From Microcaldota archaeon (GTDB taxonomy: Archaea > Micrarchaeota > Micrarchaeia > Micrarchaeales > CABMGC01): a DNA stretch of 35,275 bases. Within the stretch, counting starts at the first letter, position 1. The number at the start of each line of letters is the position of its first letter. This document shows positions 1 through 7,578 of this stretch, piece by piece. Below the pieces are notes generated by a model. The model did not search any database, was not told the DNA's origin, and saw nothing but the letters and a program-made list of their open reading frames with translations. The stretch is from the NCBI GenBank assembly GCA_021845465.1, contig JAKBRL010000010.1, positions 1-35,275 of the forward strand, read 5' to 3'. A program made the position numbers and the translations under genes.

Positions 1-282
1 ACGGCGTTACCATGGCTATGTGGTTTATTTGTTGCGTTACTTCCGAATTCGACCCCACAACAAGCTGCACAGGCGACTGTATGGCCATTTCTTGTATGGA
101 TAGTAGCGACGGTATATTACCTGCTGAGATGGACTGCACATAAGCTTGGCTTGCATCACCAAAAAATAAATGGCAGAGAATATCAAAAATGGAAAGACGA
201 GCATCAAGATGAACTTAGCACAGTAGAAGCTGATAACTATGAACTATGGCTTAAATCTAGTTCAAATCTTAAAAATCGATAA
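1..282 (+). CDS. C-terminal part of a membrane protein (cut by window edge)
   Basis: An open frame enters from the left edge and ends at TAA 280-282, giving 93 residues with no start in view. The first 50 residues are strongly hydrophobic, with two probable membrane segments (around LPWLCGLFVALLP and VWPFLVWIVATVYYLL). A polar tail follows that is rich in Gln, Lys and Glu and ends in LKNR. The arrangement of a last membrane hairpin and a soluble tail would suit the end of a polytopic transporter such as an APC-type permease, but no diagnostic motif is visible, so I do not assign a function. No terminator-like hairpin follows it; a tRNA-like fragment lies 290 bases downstream. Confidence 0.6.
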   Translation, partial: TALPWLCGLFVALLPNSTPQQAAQATVWPFLVWIVATVYYLLRWTAHKLGLHHQKINGREYQKWKDEHQDELSTVEADNYELWLKSSSNLKNR

Positions 283-570
283 TGCCTGACAAGCGGTTGC
301 TCAATCCTGTCCTATTTTAGATACATAATGATACCTATAGCTTTCCCTGAAAGTCTTGCAAATGAAAGGACAACATAGATTCGATGAGTATTAAGGTTGC
401 AACACTTTTGACTACTTCCGAATCTAACCTTCTTGCAAATCTGCTCAACACTAAACCAATGTGGTGTACACTTAGGTATTAATCTACGTATCCGAACTCA
501 CGAAAGTGAACCCAAGCACTTTTTATACTTTTTTTTGCCAAGATTAGATTCAGAGTGCTTTGATATGCCA
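283..570. other. Noncoding stretch, no gene seen
   Basis: No convincing coding frame is present between the end of the membrane protein and the tRNA-like fragment. Short frames here have no start signal and no recognisable protein sequence. The stretch is moderately AT-rich and I see no clear hairpin, repeat array or promoter. Confidence 0.5.
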
Positions 571-602
571 GCAAAAGAGGGGTTCGATTCCCTGTGCCTC
601 CA
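571..602 (+). other. tRNA 3'-end-like fragment, possible attachment site
   Basis: Bases 583-589 (TTCGATT) form a standard T-loop. They are flanked by GGGG and CCCT, which give four T-stem pairs (one G-U) and an A-G mismatch at the base. The next seven bases (TGCCTCC, 595-601) would be the 3' acceptor strand, with A602 as discriminator. A full tRNA needs a 5' strand close to GGAGGCA, and I find none in the preceding 300 bases. This therefore looks like the 3' end of a tRNA gene without its 5' part, as left where elements integrate into tRNA genes. A split-tRNA 3' half is the alternative. AT-richer genes follow immediately. Confidence 0.5.
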
Positions 603-664
603 TGAAGTCTTCTAAGTCGACAAGGCTGTAAAGGCTCTGTTATTTTTAGGGAACATCGCTGAAC

Positions 665-673
665 TTTTATAAG
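665..673 (+). promoter_or_regulatory. TATA box for the methyltransferase
   Basis: TTTTATAAG is centred 27 nt before the ATG at 696, where an archaeal TATA box lies for a leaderless transcript. There is no Shine-Dalgarno before the ATG, which agrees. Confidence 0.55.
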
Positions 674-695
674 ACTATACAGTCCAGTATAGTTT

Positions 696-1346
696 ATGTC
701 ATCTAACTGGGCAGTCTGGTACAAGAGTAAAGGTTACCATATAGAACCAGAGATACCGTTTATAGCCAGAGGACTCAATGCTAATTCACGGATCTTGGAT
801 ATAGGGTGTGGACATGGAAGACATGTTATCTATTTTTCTGGCAAGGACCATAATGTGTTCGGCATTGATAATTATCCACCAATAATAAAGCGTCTTAATA
901 AGCAGCTTGCTGAGGTCAAACTGCATGCAGATTTAAAGTGCTGCGACTTTACAAAAGGCCTGCCGTATCAAAATCGCTATTTCGATTTGGTTATAGCGAC
1001 AAGGTCAATACACCATACAAATGCAAGAACCATGAAAAAGATATTTGGAGAGATTGATAGGGTGATTAAGATTAATGGCTTCTTATTCTTGCAGGTTCCT
1101 GATTATGAAGAATCACAAAAACTTGAAAAGAAATGGGTAGAACACGGAAGACAGATAACGCATAAATGGGTAGAAAAACATACTTATGTCCCATTGTCTG
1201 GGCCAGAGAAAGGAGTACTACACCATTCTTTAGATAGGAAAGAGTTAATGGCATTCCTTAAAGGATATAAGATAATCAAAATACATGCCGGTAAGACGCA
1301 TTACCATGGTTATTGTGTTATTGCAAGAAAGGTGAAACTTATTTAA
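696..1346 (+). CDS. Class I SAM-dependent methyltransferase
   Basis: The 216-residue protein has a Rossmann-type methyltransferase fold. Motif I is ILDIGCGHGRH (about residues 34-44), an acidic residue ends strand 2 (FGIDNYPP), and motif IV is FDLVIATRSIHH, as in the Methyltransf_11/25 families. These enzymes transfer the methyl group of S-adenosylmethionine to small molecules, lipids or sugars. The substrate cannot be read here. The ATG at 696 is preceded by a TATA box at leaderless distance. The gene lies just beyond a tRNA-3'-like fragment and is AT-richer than the core genes to the right, consistent with acquisition. Its direction matches the amidohydrolase and phosphatase downstream, but the 84-base gap suggests a separate promoter. 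The family call is firm. Confidence 0.85.
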   Translation: MSSNWAVWYKSKGYHIEPEIPFIARGLNANSRILDIGCGHGRHVIYFSGKDHNVFGIDNYPPIIKRLNKQLAEVKLHADLKCCDFTKGLPYQNRYFDLVIATRSIHHTNARTMKKIFGEIDRVIKINGFLFLQVPDYEESQKLEKKWVEHGRQITHKWVEKHTYVPLSGPEKGVLHHSLDRKELMAFLKGYKIIKIHAGKTHYHGYCVIARKVKLI

Positions 1347-1397
1347 ATTATTTAAACAGGCAATCTTACTATTTCAGCGTACTCCAAGATGAATTAC

Positions 1398-1406
1398 CAA
1401 TATATG
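1398..1406 (+). promoter_or_regulatory. TATA-like box for the amidohydrolase
   Basis: CAATATATG is centred about 29 nt before the ATG at 1431, the expected spacing for a leaderless or nearly leaderless archaeal transcript. Confidence 0.35.
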
Positions 1407-1430
1407 TAATAGGTTTGGTTCCATAACTAG

Positions 1431-2708
1431 ATGGATAGATGGAATGAGGATATGTCTAATTTAATAATTAATGCAGAAAGAATGTTTGATGGACACACCA
1501 TAACAAATAATGTTTCTGTATTGGTAATAAACGGAATTATAAAAAAAATAGGCAAGCCCGGAGACTTTAAAGGCAAGGTAGTCAATACGCGATTTCTCTC
1601 CCCCGGGCTGATAGACATGCATATGCACATTGGAGTATATGCTGGCTTTATTTACGCTAGAGAAGTAGAACTTTTTGAGTATTTTAACAAAATGTTATTG
1701 TATAATGGAATAACAACAATTAGAGATGTTGGCAGCTACGCAAATAATCTCTACAATTTCAAACACATTAAGGGCCCGATACCAAACATTTTTTCATCTG
1801 TCTTTCTTGACGGGGAGAAACCCACATGGCGCATGTCATTTGTCATAACGAATAAAAAACAGATAAAAGAAATATTTAATACATATAAAGTTTCTGGAAT
1901 CGGATGGATTAAGGCTTACAAAAGCATAACGCCCTCCATATTAAAGGCGATAATAAAAGAGGCTCATTCTGAAGGATTAAAAGTTGCGGGACATTTATTA
2001 ACAACTAGCCCGAAAGAAGCTATCAATATGAAAATAGATACCTTGGAGCATATCGAACTGTTAATAAACGGAATCGATGGAAAGGTTAGTGACTCGGTTA
2101 GCGAGATTTATAAAAAATGGGCCAGAATCGATTTAAACTCCAAGAATTTAACAACGCTTATTGAAAATTTGGCTAAAAGCAACACGGCCATATGTCCGAC
2201 TTTGTTTGTAACCAACATGAATCTTTTCCCTTCGGCAGAATATTCAGAATATATGAAGATTTTATTCCCGTTTGATAACGCTTACAAAAATAAAAAACCG
2301 AAAACCCGTTTTACACAGATAGATAAAACCGATAGGAAAATAGCTTTTATAAACATGCTAAAGCTAACTAAGAAACTCAATGATGCAGGCGTAAAGCTGA
2401 TAGCTGGTAGCGATGCAGCAAACCCTTTCGTTGCACCGGGATTTTCTTTATACCAAGAATTAAGACTTTTGGTAGATTCTGGTCTAACGCCCATAGCTGC
2501 ATTAAAGACAGCAACGAGCAATGCCGCAGAAGTTCTAGGTACAGAAAGTATCGGACAGATAAAACCAGGATCAAGAGCAGATATGATACTTGTGTCAGAA
2601 CCTGTTGATTCTGATATAACCAACATAAATAAAATAACCCATGTCATATTGAATGGCAATATAATAAAGGTAGATATGAAGTACTTTCTATCAAAGTCCT
2701 GGGTTTGA
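1431..2708 (+). CDS. Metal-dependent amidohydrolase (imidazolonepropionase/prolidase-like)
   Basis: This 425-residue protein belongs to the COG1228-type amidohydrolase superfamily. An N-terminal composite-domain strand leads to LSPGLIDMHMHIG, whose HxH binds metal (about residues 63-65). It is followed by a lysine in WIKAYK that would be carbamylated, then VAGHL and LEHIE with the two metal histidines, and AGSDAANP with the catalytic aspartate. A typical end domain (GSRADMILV) closes the barrel. The family hydrolyses C-N bonds in cyclic amides or Xaa-Pro-type peptides; the substrate is unknown. An ATG at 1452 would give an N-terminus closer to the family (MSNLIINAERMF). The ATG at 1431 fits the TATA spacing. 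The last dozen codons run over what looks like the 5' part of a broken CYTH gene, so the natural C-terminus may have been replaced. Confidence 0.85.
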   Translation: MDRWNEDMSNLIINAERMFDGHTITNNVSVLVINGIIKKIGKPGDFKGKVVNTRFLSPGLIDMHMHIGVYAGFIYAREVELFEYFNKMLLYNGITTIRDVGSYANNLYNFKHIKGPIPNIFSSVFLDGEKPTWRMSFVITNKKQIKEIFNTYKVSGIGWIKAYKSITPSILKAIIKEAHSEGLKVAGHLLTTSPKEAINMKIDTLEHIELLINGIDGKVSDSVSEIYKKWARIDLNSKNLTTLIENLAKSNTAICPTLFVTNMNLFPSAEYSEYMKILFPFDNAYKNKKPKTRFTQIDKTDRKIAFINMLKLTKKLNDAGVKLIAGSDAANPFVAPGFSLYQELRLLVDSGLTPIAALKTATSNAAEVLGTESIGQIKPGSRADMILVSEPVDSDITNINKITHVILNGNIIKVDMKYFLSKSWV

Positions 2709-2887
2709 GGTTTGACATTGATACCTGGCCGCATATTCCCACATACTTAGAAATTGAGGGAGACTCTGAGGAAAAAATATTTGAGGGTATGAAACTTGTT
2801 GGACTTGATCAGAAATATTCAACCAATGCGAATGCAAGAGAGATCTTTGCAAAATACAGAATAGATCCCAAAAAACTTAGATTTTGA
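2705..2887 (+). pseudogene. C-terminal remnant of a CYTH-domain protein (CyaB/ThTPase-like)
   Basis: The 60 codons encode RFDIDTWPHIPTYLEIEG followed by a helix ending LVGL, which matches the last strands and final helix of CYTH-domain proteins (class IV adenylate cyclase / thiamine-triphosphatase superfamily). Complete members have about 170 residues and start with an ExExK motif that binds triphosphate; here that half is missing. The first usable codon is TTG 2705, overlapping the amidohydrolase stop. The same frame stays open back to about 2633 inside the amidohydrolase and reads RYEVLSIKVLG just before, which could be more of the same domain. I read this as a truncated gene joined to the amidohydrolase end. 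A translated mini-protein is possible but would lack the active site. Confidence 0.6.
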
Positions 2888-2900
2888 TAGGAGAGTATAA

Positions 2901-3482
2901 ATGAAACTTATAATTGTAAGACATGGAGAAACCGAAGAGAATATTAAAAGGATGCTTGTAGGCCATATGCACGGTCATCTAAGCACTAAAGGAAAACGTC
3001 AGGCGAAAGAAGTCGGCCTAATCTTACAAGATTGTGATATTGATAGGATATATTCAAGTGATCTCAAGCGCGCTGTTGACACTACGAATGCTATAGCAAA
3101 GCACCATAAAAAAGTTCCGATAACCTATTCTAGAGCACTTAGGGAACAGAATTATGGAATATTCCAGGGCAAAAGCTTACACGAAATGCTCACTGACCCA
3201 GATTACCTACGCCTTAGAGGAAATTTCAGGCCAACAGGCGGCGAAAGTCTAAATCAACTTAGAGCACGAGTCCATAAGTTCATTAAAAATTTGGCGAAGT
3301 TATATCCAAACGATGTTATACTAATCTCCGCGCATGCAGGAATAGCTTACAGCATATTTTCACTTTGCTCCGGAGTACCGATGTGGGATGCAGTAAAGTT
3401 GAAGGCACGTAATACTGGCGTGATAGTGGTAGAAATGAAAAGGAACAGACTTAAGATACTAAAGGACGATATGTTTGAATAA
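2901..3482 (+). CDS. Histidine phosphatase family protein (phosphoglycerate mutase-like)
   Basis: The 193-residue protein begins MKLIIVRHGETEEN, the RHGxT signature of the histidine phosphatase superfamily. The phosphorylated histidine is H9. The family's second basic/acidic sites appear as IYSSDLKRAVDT and REQNYGIFQGKS, and the second catalytic histidine in LISAHAGIAYSI. Members remove phosphate from sugars, nucleotides, cofactor precursors or proteins. The sequence does not decide between phosphatase and mutase, but the length and lack of a mutase insertion favour a phosphatase. The ATG at 2901 has a Shine-Dalgarno (GGAGAG) 7 nt before it. It follows the CYTH remnant by 13 bases and is probably cotranscribed with it. 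A T-rich stretch just after the stop may end the transcript. Confidence 0.85.
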   Translation: MKLIIVRHGETEENIKRMLVGHMHGHLSTKGKRQAKEVGLILQDCDIDRIYSSDLKRAVDTTNAIAKHHKKVPITYSRALREQNYGIFQGKSLHEMLTDPDYLRLRGNFRPTGGESLNQLRARVHKFIKNLAKLYPNDVILISAHAGIAYSIFSLCSGVPMWDAVKLKARNTGVIVVEMKRNRLKILKDDMFE

Positions 3483-4075
3483 TTATTTTTAACATAGCAT
3501 CACCTCGTATCTATTTCCAACCGACTCCTTTATCCCAATCTAATTGTATTTAACTCTTGAACGTTTGCCACTCTTTTCATATCCCCTATGCGTAGAACAG
3601 GTTGAGAAGGGCTTTTTCTAGCCCAGGCCGTATGCGATCACGCCTTAAAGAGTCCGAAGGACTCGGTTGGTGTTCGAGCCCATTATCCTGTCCACCTGCT
3701 TTGATGCTTGACCATACGCCAATGCGTAGGCTAAGCTGAGATGCCCGTTTTGGTATCTGTGCTGATATTTATGCGGATATTCACTCCGGCCCACAAAATT
3801 TTGTACAAAACATTAGATTTAAGGTATGGCATAGAAGTAAGGCATATGATAATCTATGAAATTATAATTATTGCTAGCCAATGATTTATCGGCTGGGCCT
3901 TGTTATTCCTAAATGTTAAATAACCTCTTTATATTTTGCCCTTCAATGTATAGCCATATTTATATAGAATATAGGGCATAGTGCACTTATAATGTTTTGT
4001 AAGGCATCTGGGCTTGGCTTGGAAGTGCTAGCCTTGGATTCACTGTCCGGATGGATTATTTTCAATGTGGTTTGA
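3483..4075. other. Long intergenic region with a structured block and an AglB promoter candidate
   Basis: Nearly 600 bases carry no coding frame. The middle part (3585-3730) is GC-richer than its surroundings and strongly self-complementary; it is listed separately. Further right, TATTTATATAG at 3956-3966 is a good archaeal TATA box. A transcript from it would start near 3990 and carry a leader of about 85 nt into the AglB gene. Confidence 0.5.
3585..3730 (+). ncRNA. Candidate structured RNA of unknown class
   Basis: Several stems can be read directly. CCTATGC (3585-3591) pairs with GCGTAGG (3724-3730), one G-U. ACAGG (3597-3601) pairs with CCTGT (3687-3691). Inside lie GGGCT/AGCCC (3609-3613 with 3620-3624), AGGC-GT/ACGCCT (3625-3631 with 3640-3645, one bulged C) and GAGTCC/GGACTC around a GAA loop (3650-3664). 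CATACGC/GCGTA(G) with loop CAAT (3715-3728) is an alternative to the closing stem. A multibranched RNA with GC-rich stems in AT-rich surroundings suggests a functional RNA. It does not fit a tRNA, and I do not see conserved RNase P or SRP RNA motifs. The strand is chosen from a TATA-like TATTTAACT near 3547 and is uncertain. Confidence 0.35.
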
Positions 4076-6778
4076 TTGACTGAAGAAGATGCTGAACGAA
4101 AATTGAAAGAGGTCGAAGAGCGCAAGAAGATTATCTCGGAAGGCATATCCGAGTTCAGCAAAGCAGGCAAGATACTCAGCATGGAGGAAAAGGATCTTAA
4201 AGAAAAGATTGAACTTGAGAAGAAGCTATCCTATGAAAACAGGAAAATAGAGGAAGAAGAGAAGAGCTGGCGCGAGATATTCAAGGGAGGGGATGCCACA
4301 AGGAACTTCTTCGTATATGGAATCGCAGTTCTTCTGATAGTGATAGTGGGAGTTTATCTCAGAAGCACAATGCTTAGGTTCTCTGGTTTCTATGAGCCTG
4401 ACGGATGGTATCATTTCTCGGTTGTCAGGGCAGCTGTAAACAGGGATTTCTATATACCGGTGAATCTGGGCATATCCGGATGGCCTGGTTCTACAGTCAT
4501 AAGCGAGCCTAAAGGACTGTATTGGGTTACTCTCCTGCCTTATTTCTTCCTGAGATTTGGGGGGATTAGCTACTATTACATAATGAGGCATATGGCAATA
4601 CTCTTCGGATTGCTCGATATGCTTGGCGCTTATCTTCTGGCGAGGCTTCTAAGCAAAGACAAATTCTTCCTTTTGCTGGTATTGGTCCTGGTTGCACTGA
4701 GCGCGGGAGATGCTGCAAGGACAAGCGCACTCATATACAGAGGTGACGGATTTGTCACGATCTTCTTGATGCTTGCGCTTCTTTTTGAAGCATACATATT
4801 CAATGCAAAATCAAAGAATGAGAAGGTAGTCTATGCTGCGCTCTCCGGATTATTCCTGAGTTTCGGTAATTTTGTATGGAACGGAGCTCCGTTTGCATTC
4901 ATAATATACATAGTATCATTTCTGCTCATACTTGTATACTCGTTCGTAAAGGGCAGGAAAGAGATATTGGAGAACTGCAAGTATGTGCTTCTTGCCATGG
5001 TGATATGGTTCATTGCAGTTTCAGCGATGACATATGGAGGGCAGATCACTGCAGGCTACCAGATACTCGCAGGACCGGGATTCCTGCTTGTCTTCCCGGT
5101 ATTGGCAATAGCATGGTACATAGCAAAACTGATAAACGATAGGAAATACATAGAGAGCGCATTGGAAAGGATTGGATTCATAGCTGCGTTTGTAGTTGTT
5201 GGAATATTGGCAGTCTGGGCGATAGACCCAAGCCTGATTCTGAACATATTCGTGAACAACGGCCTCATAGTGGTCAATGCTTTTGATGCTACTATACAGG
5301 AGCTGACCGCCCCTACATACGGCTTCCTCTTTGCAAGTTTCGGGTATACCCTTTATACAACGCCTATGTCGATAGTGATGTTCCTGCCTACGCTGATACT
5401 TGGCAAGATACCTGCAATATCGATTGCCAGAACACTATACGACTTGGTATTCTGGTTCATAATGATCCTTTGTACTCTGCCATACTTCTTCATGAAAGTC
5501 TATGATTCCGGAGGATTCCTTAAAGGCAACGCAAGGTGGAGGCTTGGGATAAGCGTTGAGATGATAATACTGACAGTTTATTTTGCCACTACAGGATTCC
5601 TTCAGATATATGCAATAAGATTTAATTCGCTTATAGCGCCTTCGCTTGCAATACTTGGTGCTTATACAGTATATTGGATGGTATTGCAGGCCAAGAAGAT
5701 AGATAGGAATAAGATCATTGGAATGTTTGGAGTGCTCTTCCTATTCATTGTTGCCACAGTGATGATATGGAATATGGCAAGCGGAGTGGGAAACAGCAAC
5801 GTTATCGCTCTGGCATTGGGGCTTTCAATCGCTGCAATACTTTCAATAGTGACATACGTTCTCTCCACATATACGGGAAGATGGGAGATAGTAGGGTTTG
5901 CGGTTGTAATGCTGCTTTTGGCCGGAGTCTTTTACTGGGACATCATATACAGCGGAGGCATAGTTCCTGCAGATACTATGAATCCTGAACTTTACAGCGC
6001 CCTGGGCTGGCTTAAGAACAATTCGGCTTCTAACAGCGTAGTCCTTACATTATGGCCAGACGGAAGCGTAGTTGAAGGTGTTGCGAATAGGACTAGCGTT
6101 ATGGATAGTGTAGGCTCTCAGAATGTTACAAAAGCTCAGCTGTTCGCGCAATGGATACTTAATTCAAGCTATGAGCCACAGGCTTTGACCAGCAGGGTAT
6201 TTGGAAGGCCCGACTATCTTGTAGTAAGATACATATGGCTCTTCGGGGAGACTGTAGGGATATGGCAGGAGTCAGGCTACAATGTCAGTACAGAAAGCAG
6301 CTATGCATATGCGCCGCTTACAAGCTTCAATGAATACAGCAATTCCACAGCCAATGTGCTTGAGTTTACAAACAACCCTTCAGGGCCTGGCATAGATGTA
6401 TTAACACTGCTTTACAATAATGCCACAATGAAAAGTTATATCAGCGAGGGTGCTGGAAGAATCTCGCCTTTCTCAAAGGTTGCGTTCTACAACCAGAATA
6501 CCGGAAACTATAGCATAGTCAACCAGACCGGATTTAACATAACAAATGGCGAGATGCTTATGATAGAGTTCTCAAGCATACCAAAGCCCGGTGTCGCGCT
6601 TAATGTTACAGGAGCGACAATCTTTGCACAGGGAATGGCTAACAGCAATATGCTCAAGTTCCTTTACTTCTGCAACCAGTATGAGTGCGCATGGAATCCT
6701 AAACAGGAGTCACTACATCTCGTATATGGGAATGGAGACACAAGGATATTCAAAATAAGCTATAATAGCAGTTCATAG
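4076..6778 (+). CDS. aglB: Oligosaccharyltransferase STT3/AglB
   Basis: This 900-residue protein transfers an oligosaccharide from a lipid carrier to asparagines of secreted proteins, acting at the outer face of the membrane. A charged coiled-coil-like segment of about 70 residues precedes the first membrane span, which is unusual. The first external loop carries YEPDGWYH (about 106-113), the site of the conserved catalytic aspartate. About a dozen membrane segments follow, then a soluble domain with ALGWLKNNS and the region equivalent to WWDYG, here LWPDG (659-663), followed by ANRTSVMDS. The frame opens at TTG 4076 directly after an in-frame stop; the next Met is residue 36, so the start is uncertain. 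Many N-x-S/T sites lie in its own C-terminal domain. It converges on the DNA glycosylase gene. Confidence 0.88.
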   Translation: MTEEDAERKLKEVEERKKIISEGISEFSKAGKILSMEEKDLKEKIELEKKLSYENRKIEEEEKSWREIFKGGDATRNFFVYGIAVLLIVIVGVYLRSTMLRFSGFYEPDGWYHFSVVRAAVNRDFYIPVNLGISGWPGSTVISEPKGLYWVTLLPYFFLRFGGISYYYIMRHMAILFGLLDMLGAYLLARLLSKDKFFLLLVLVLVALSAGDAARTSALIYRGDGFVTIFLMLALLFEAYIFNAKSKNEKVVYAALSGLFLSFGNFVWNGAPFAFIIYIVSFLLILVYSFVKGRKEILENCKYVLLAMVIWFIAVSAMTYGGQITAGYQILAGPGFLLVFPVLAIAWYIAKLINDRKYIESALERIGFIAAFVVVGILAVWAIDPSLILNIFVNNGLIVVNAFDATIQELTAPTYGFLFASFGYTLYTTPMSIVMFLPTLILGKIPAISIARTLYDLVFWFIMILCTLPYFFMKVYDSGGFLKGNARWRLGISVEMIILTVYFATTGFLQIYAIRFNSLIAPSLAILGAYTVYWMVLQAKKIDRNKIIGMFGVLFLFIVATVMIWNMASGVGNSNVIALALGLSIAAILSIVTYVLSTYTGRWEIVGFAVVMLLLAGVFYWDIIYSGGIVPADTMNPELYSALGWLKNNSASNSVVLTLWPDGSVVEGVANRTSVMDSVGSQNVTKAQLFAQWILNSSYEPQALTSRVFGRPDYLVVRYIWLFGETVGIWQESGYNVSTESSYAYAPLTSFNEYSNSTANVLEFTNNPSGPGIDVLTLLYNNATMKSYISEGAGRISPFSKVAFYNQNTGNYSIVNQTGFNITNGEMLMIEFSSIPKPGVALNVTGATIFAQGMANSNMLKFLYFCNQYECAWNPKQESLHLVYGNGDTRIFKISYNSSS

Positions 6779-6834
6779 GCATTCTGTGATTAGGCGGCAA
6801 GGTTTGCCGGTTTTATCTGGATTGCTCTTCTTCT

Positions 6835-7578
6835 TTATTTCGAAACTGTTTTTGGCGTTCTTGGATTTTTTCCGTATTCGCATAGATTTAAGAGAGGGCA
6901 GGAAGCGCATATGGGCTTCTTTCTGCAGTTCTCCTTGGCCAGCTGTACAAATTGGGCATGAGATTCTTTGTAGATCTCAAGATTACTTTTTATTGCTGAG
7001 GACATGAATGATTGCAGTTCAAGATATCCTGGTTCTGAGGCAAGCCCAAGCATTCTCGATATTATTCTTTTGGTGTAAGCGTCTATGACAAATATAGGTT
7101 TGTCTGCAGCGTATAGAAGGATAGAGTCGGCTGTCTCCATGCCAATGCCGTTAAGCGAGAGAAGCTCTTCTCTTAGATGTAGCGCATCCTTCCTGAAGAA
7201 ATCTTCCAGGCTGCCATGATTCTCGTATACGTAATTCGAGAAAGCCACTAGCCTTCTGGCTTTCTGGTTGTAGAATCCGCTGGGACGTATCAGCTCTGCG
7301 AGCCTCTTTTGATTAATCTTGGAGAGCTTCTTGAGGTTTAGATAATCCCTGTTTCTCAGGTTAGAGAGCGCCTTCTCCACGTTTGACCAGTTTGTATTCT
7401 GTGTGAGTATGGCACCTATTATTACCTCGTCTCTTGTCTCTGCAGGCCACCACCCTAGCCTCCCGAAGCGTTTCAAAAGCTTTTTGAATGAGATTCGGAT
7501 CTTCTTCCTTGCAAGGCTAGCGGTTTTTGACGATTTGAGCATCGCGCCTGATGCTGTTCTTGAAGCTGCTGGGCTCAT
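6835..7578 (-). CDS. Endonuclease III-like DNA glycosylase (MagIII/COG2231 type)
   Basis: This is a helix-hairpin-helix base-excision DNA glycosylase. DEVIIGAILTQNTNWSNVEKAL is close to the MagIII (3-methyladenine glycosylase) subgroup rather than classical Nth. The hairpin is LNGIGMETADS and the catalytic aspartate is in VIDAYTKR. At the position of the Nth lysine there is Glu (METAD), which favours a monofunctional glycosylase without lyase activity. The C-terminus has C-x5-C-x2-C-x5-C for a [4Fe-4S] cluster. I place the start at ATG 7578, which overlaps the L11 stop as ATGA and has GGAGAG upstream. Longer starts inside rpl11 would add an Arg-rich shadow. It is translationally coupled to rpl11 as the third gene of the spt5 operon. 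The basic N-terminal 30 residues may bind DNA. Confidence 0.85.
   Translation of the reverse strand: MSPAASRTASGAMLKSSKTASLARKKIRISFKKLLKRFGRLGWWPAETRDEVIIGAILTQNTNWSNVEKALSNLRNRDYLNLKKLSKINQKRLAELIRPSGFYNQKARRLVAFSNYVYENHGSLEDFFRKDALHLREELLSLNGIGMETADSILLYAADKPIFVIDAYTKRIISRMLGLASEPGYLELQSFMSSAIKSNLEIYKESHAQFVQLAKENCRKKPICASCPLLNLCEYGKNPRTPKTVSK

Noticed and set aside
3671..3700. T-loop-like TTCGAGC suggesting a tRNA
   Set aside because: The flanking bases do not form a T-stem, no acceptor of the right length pairs, and there is no D-arm. The segment fits better as part of the multibranched RNA candidate.
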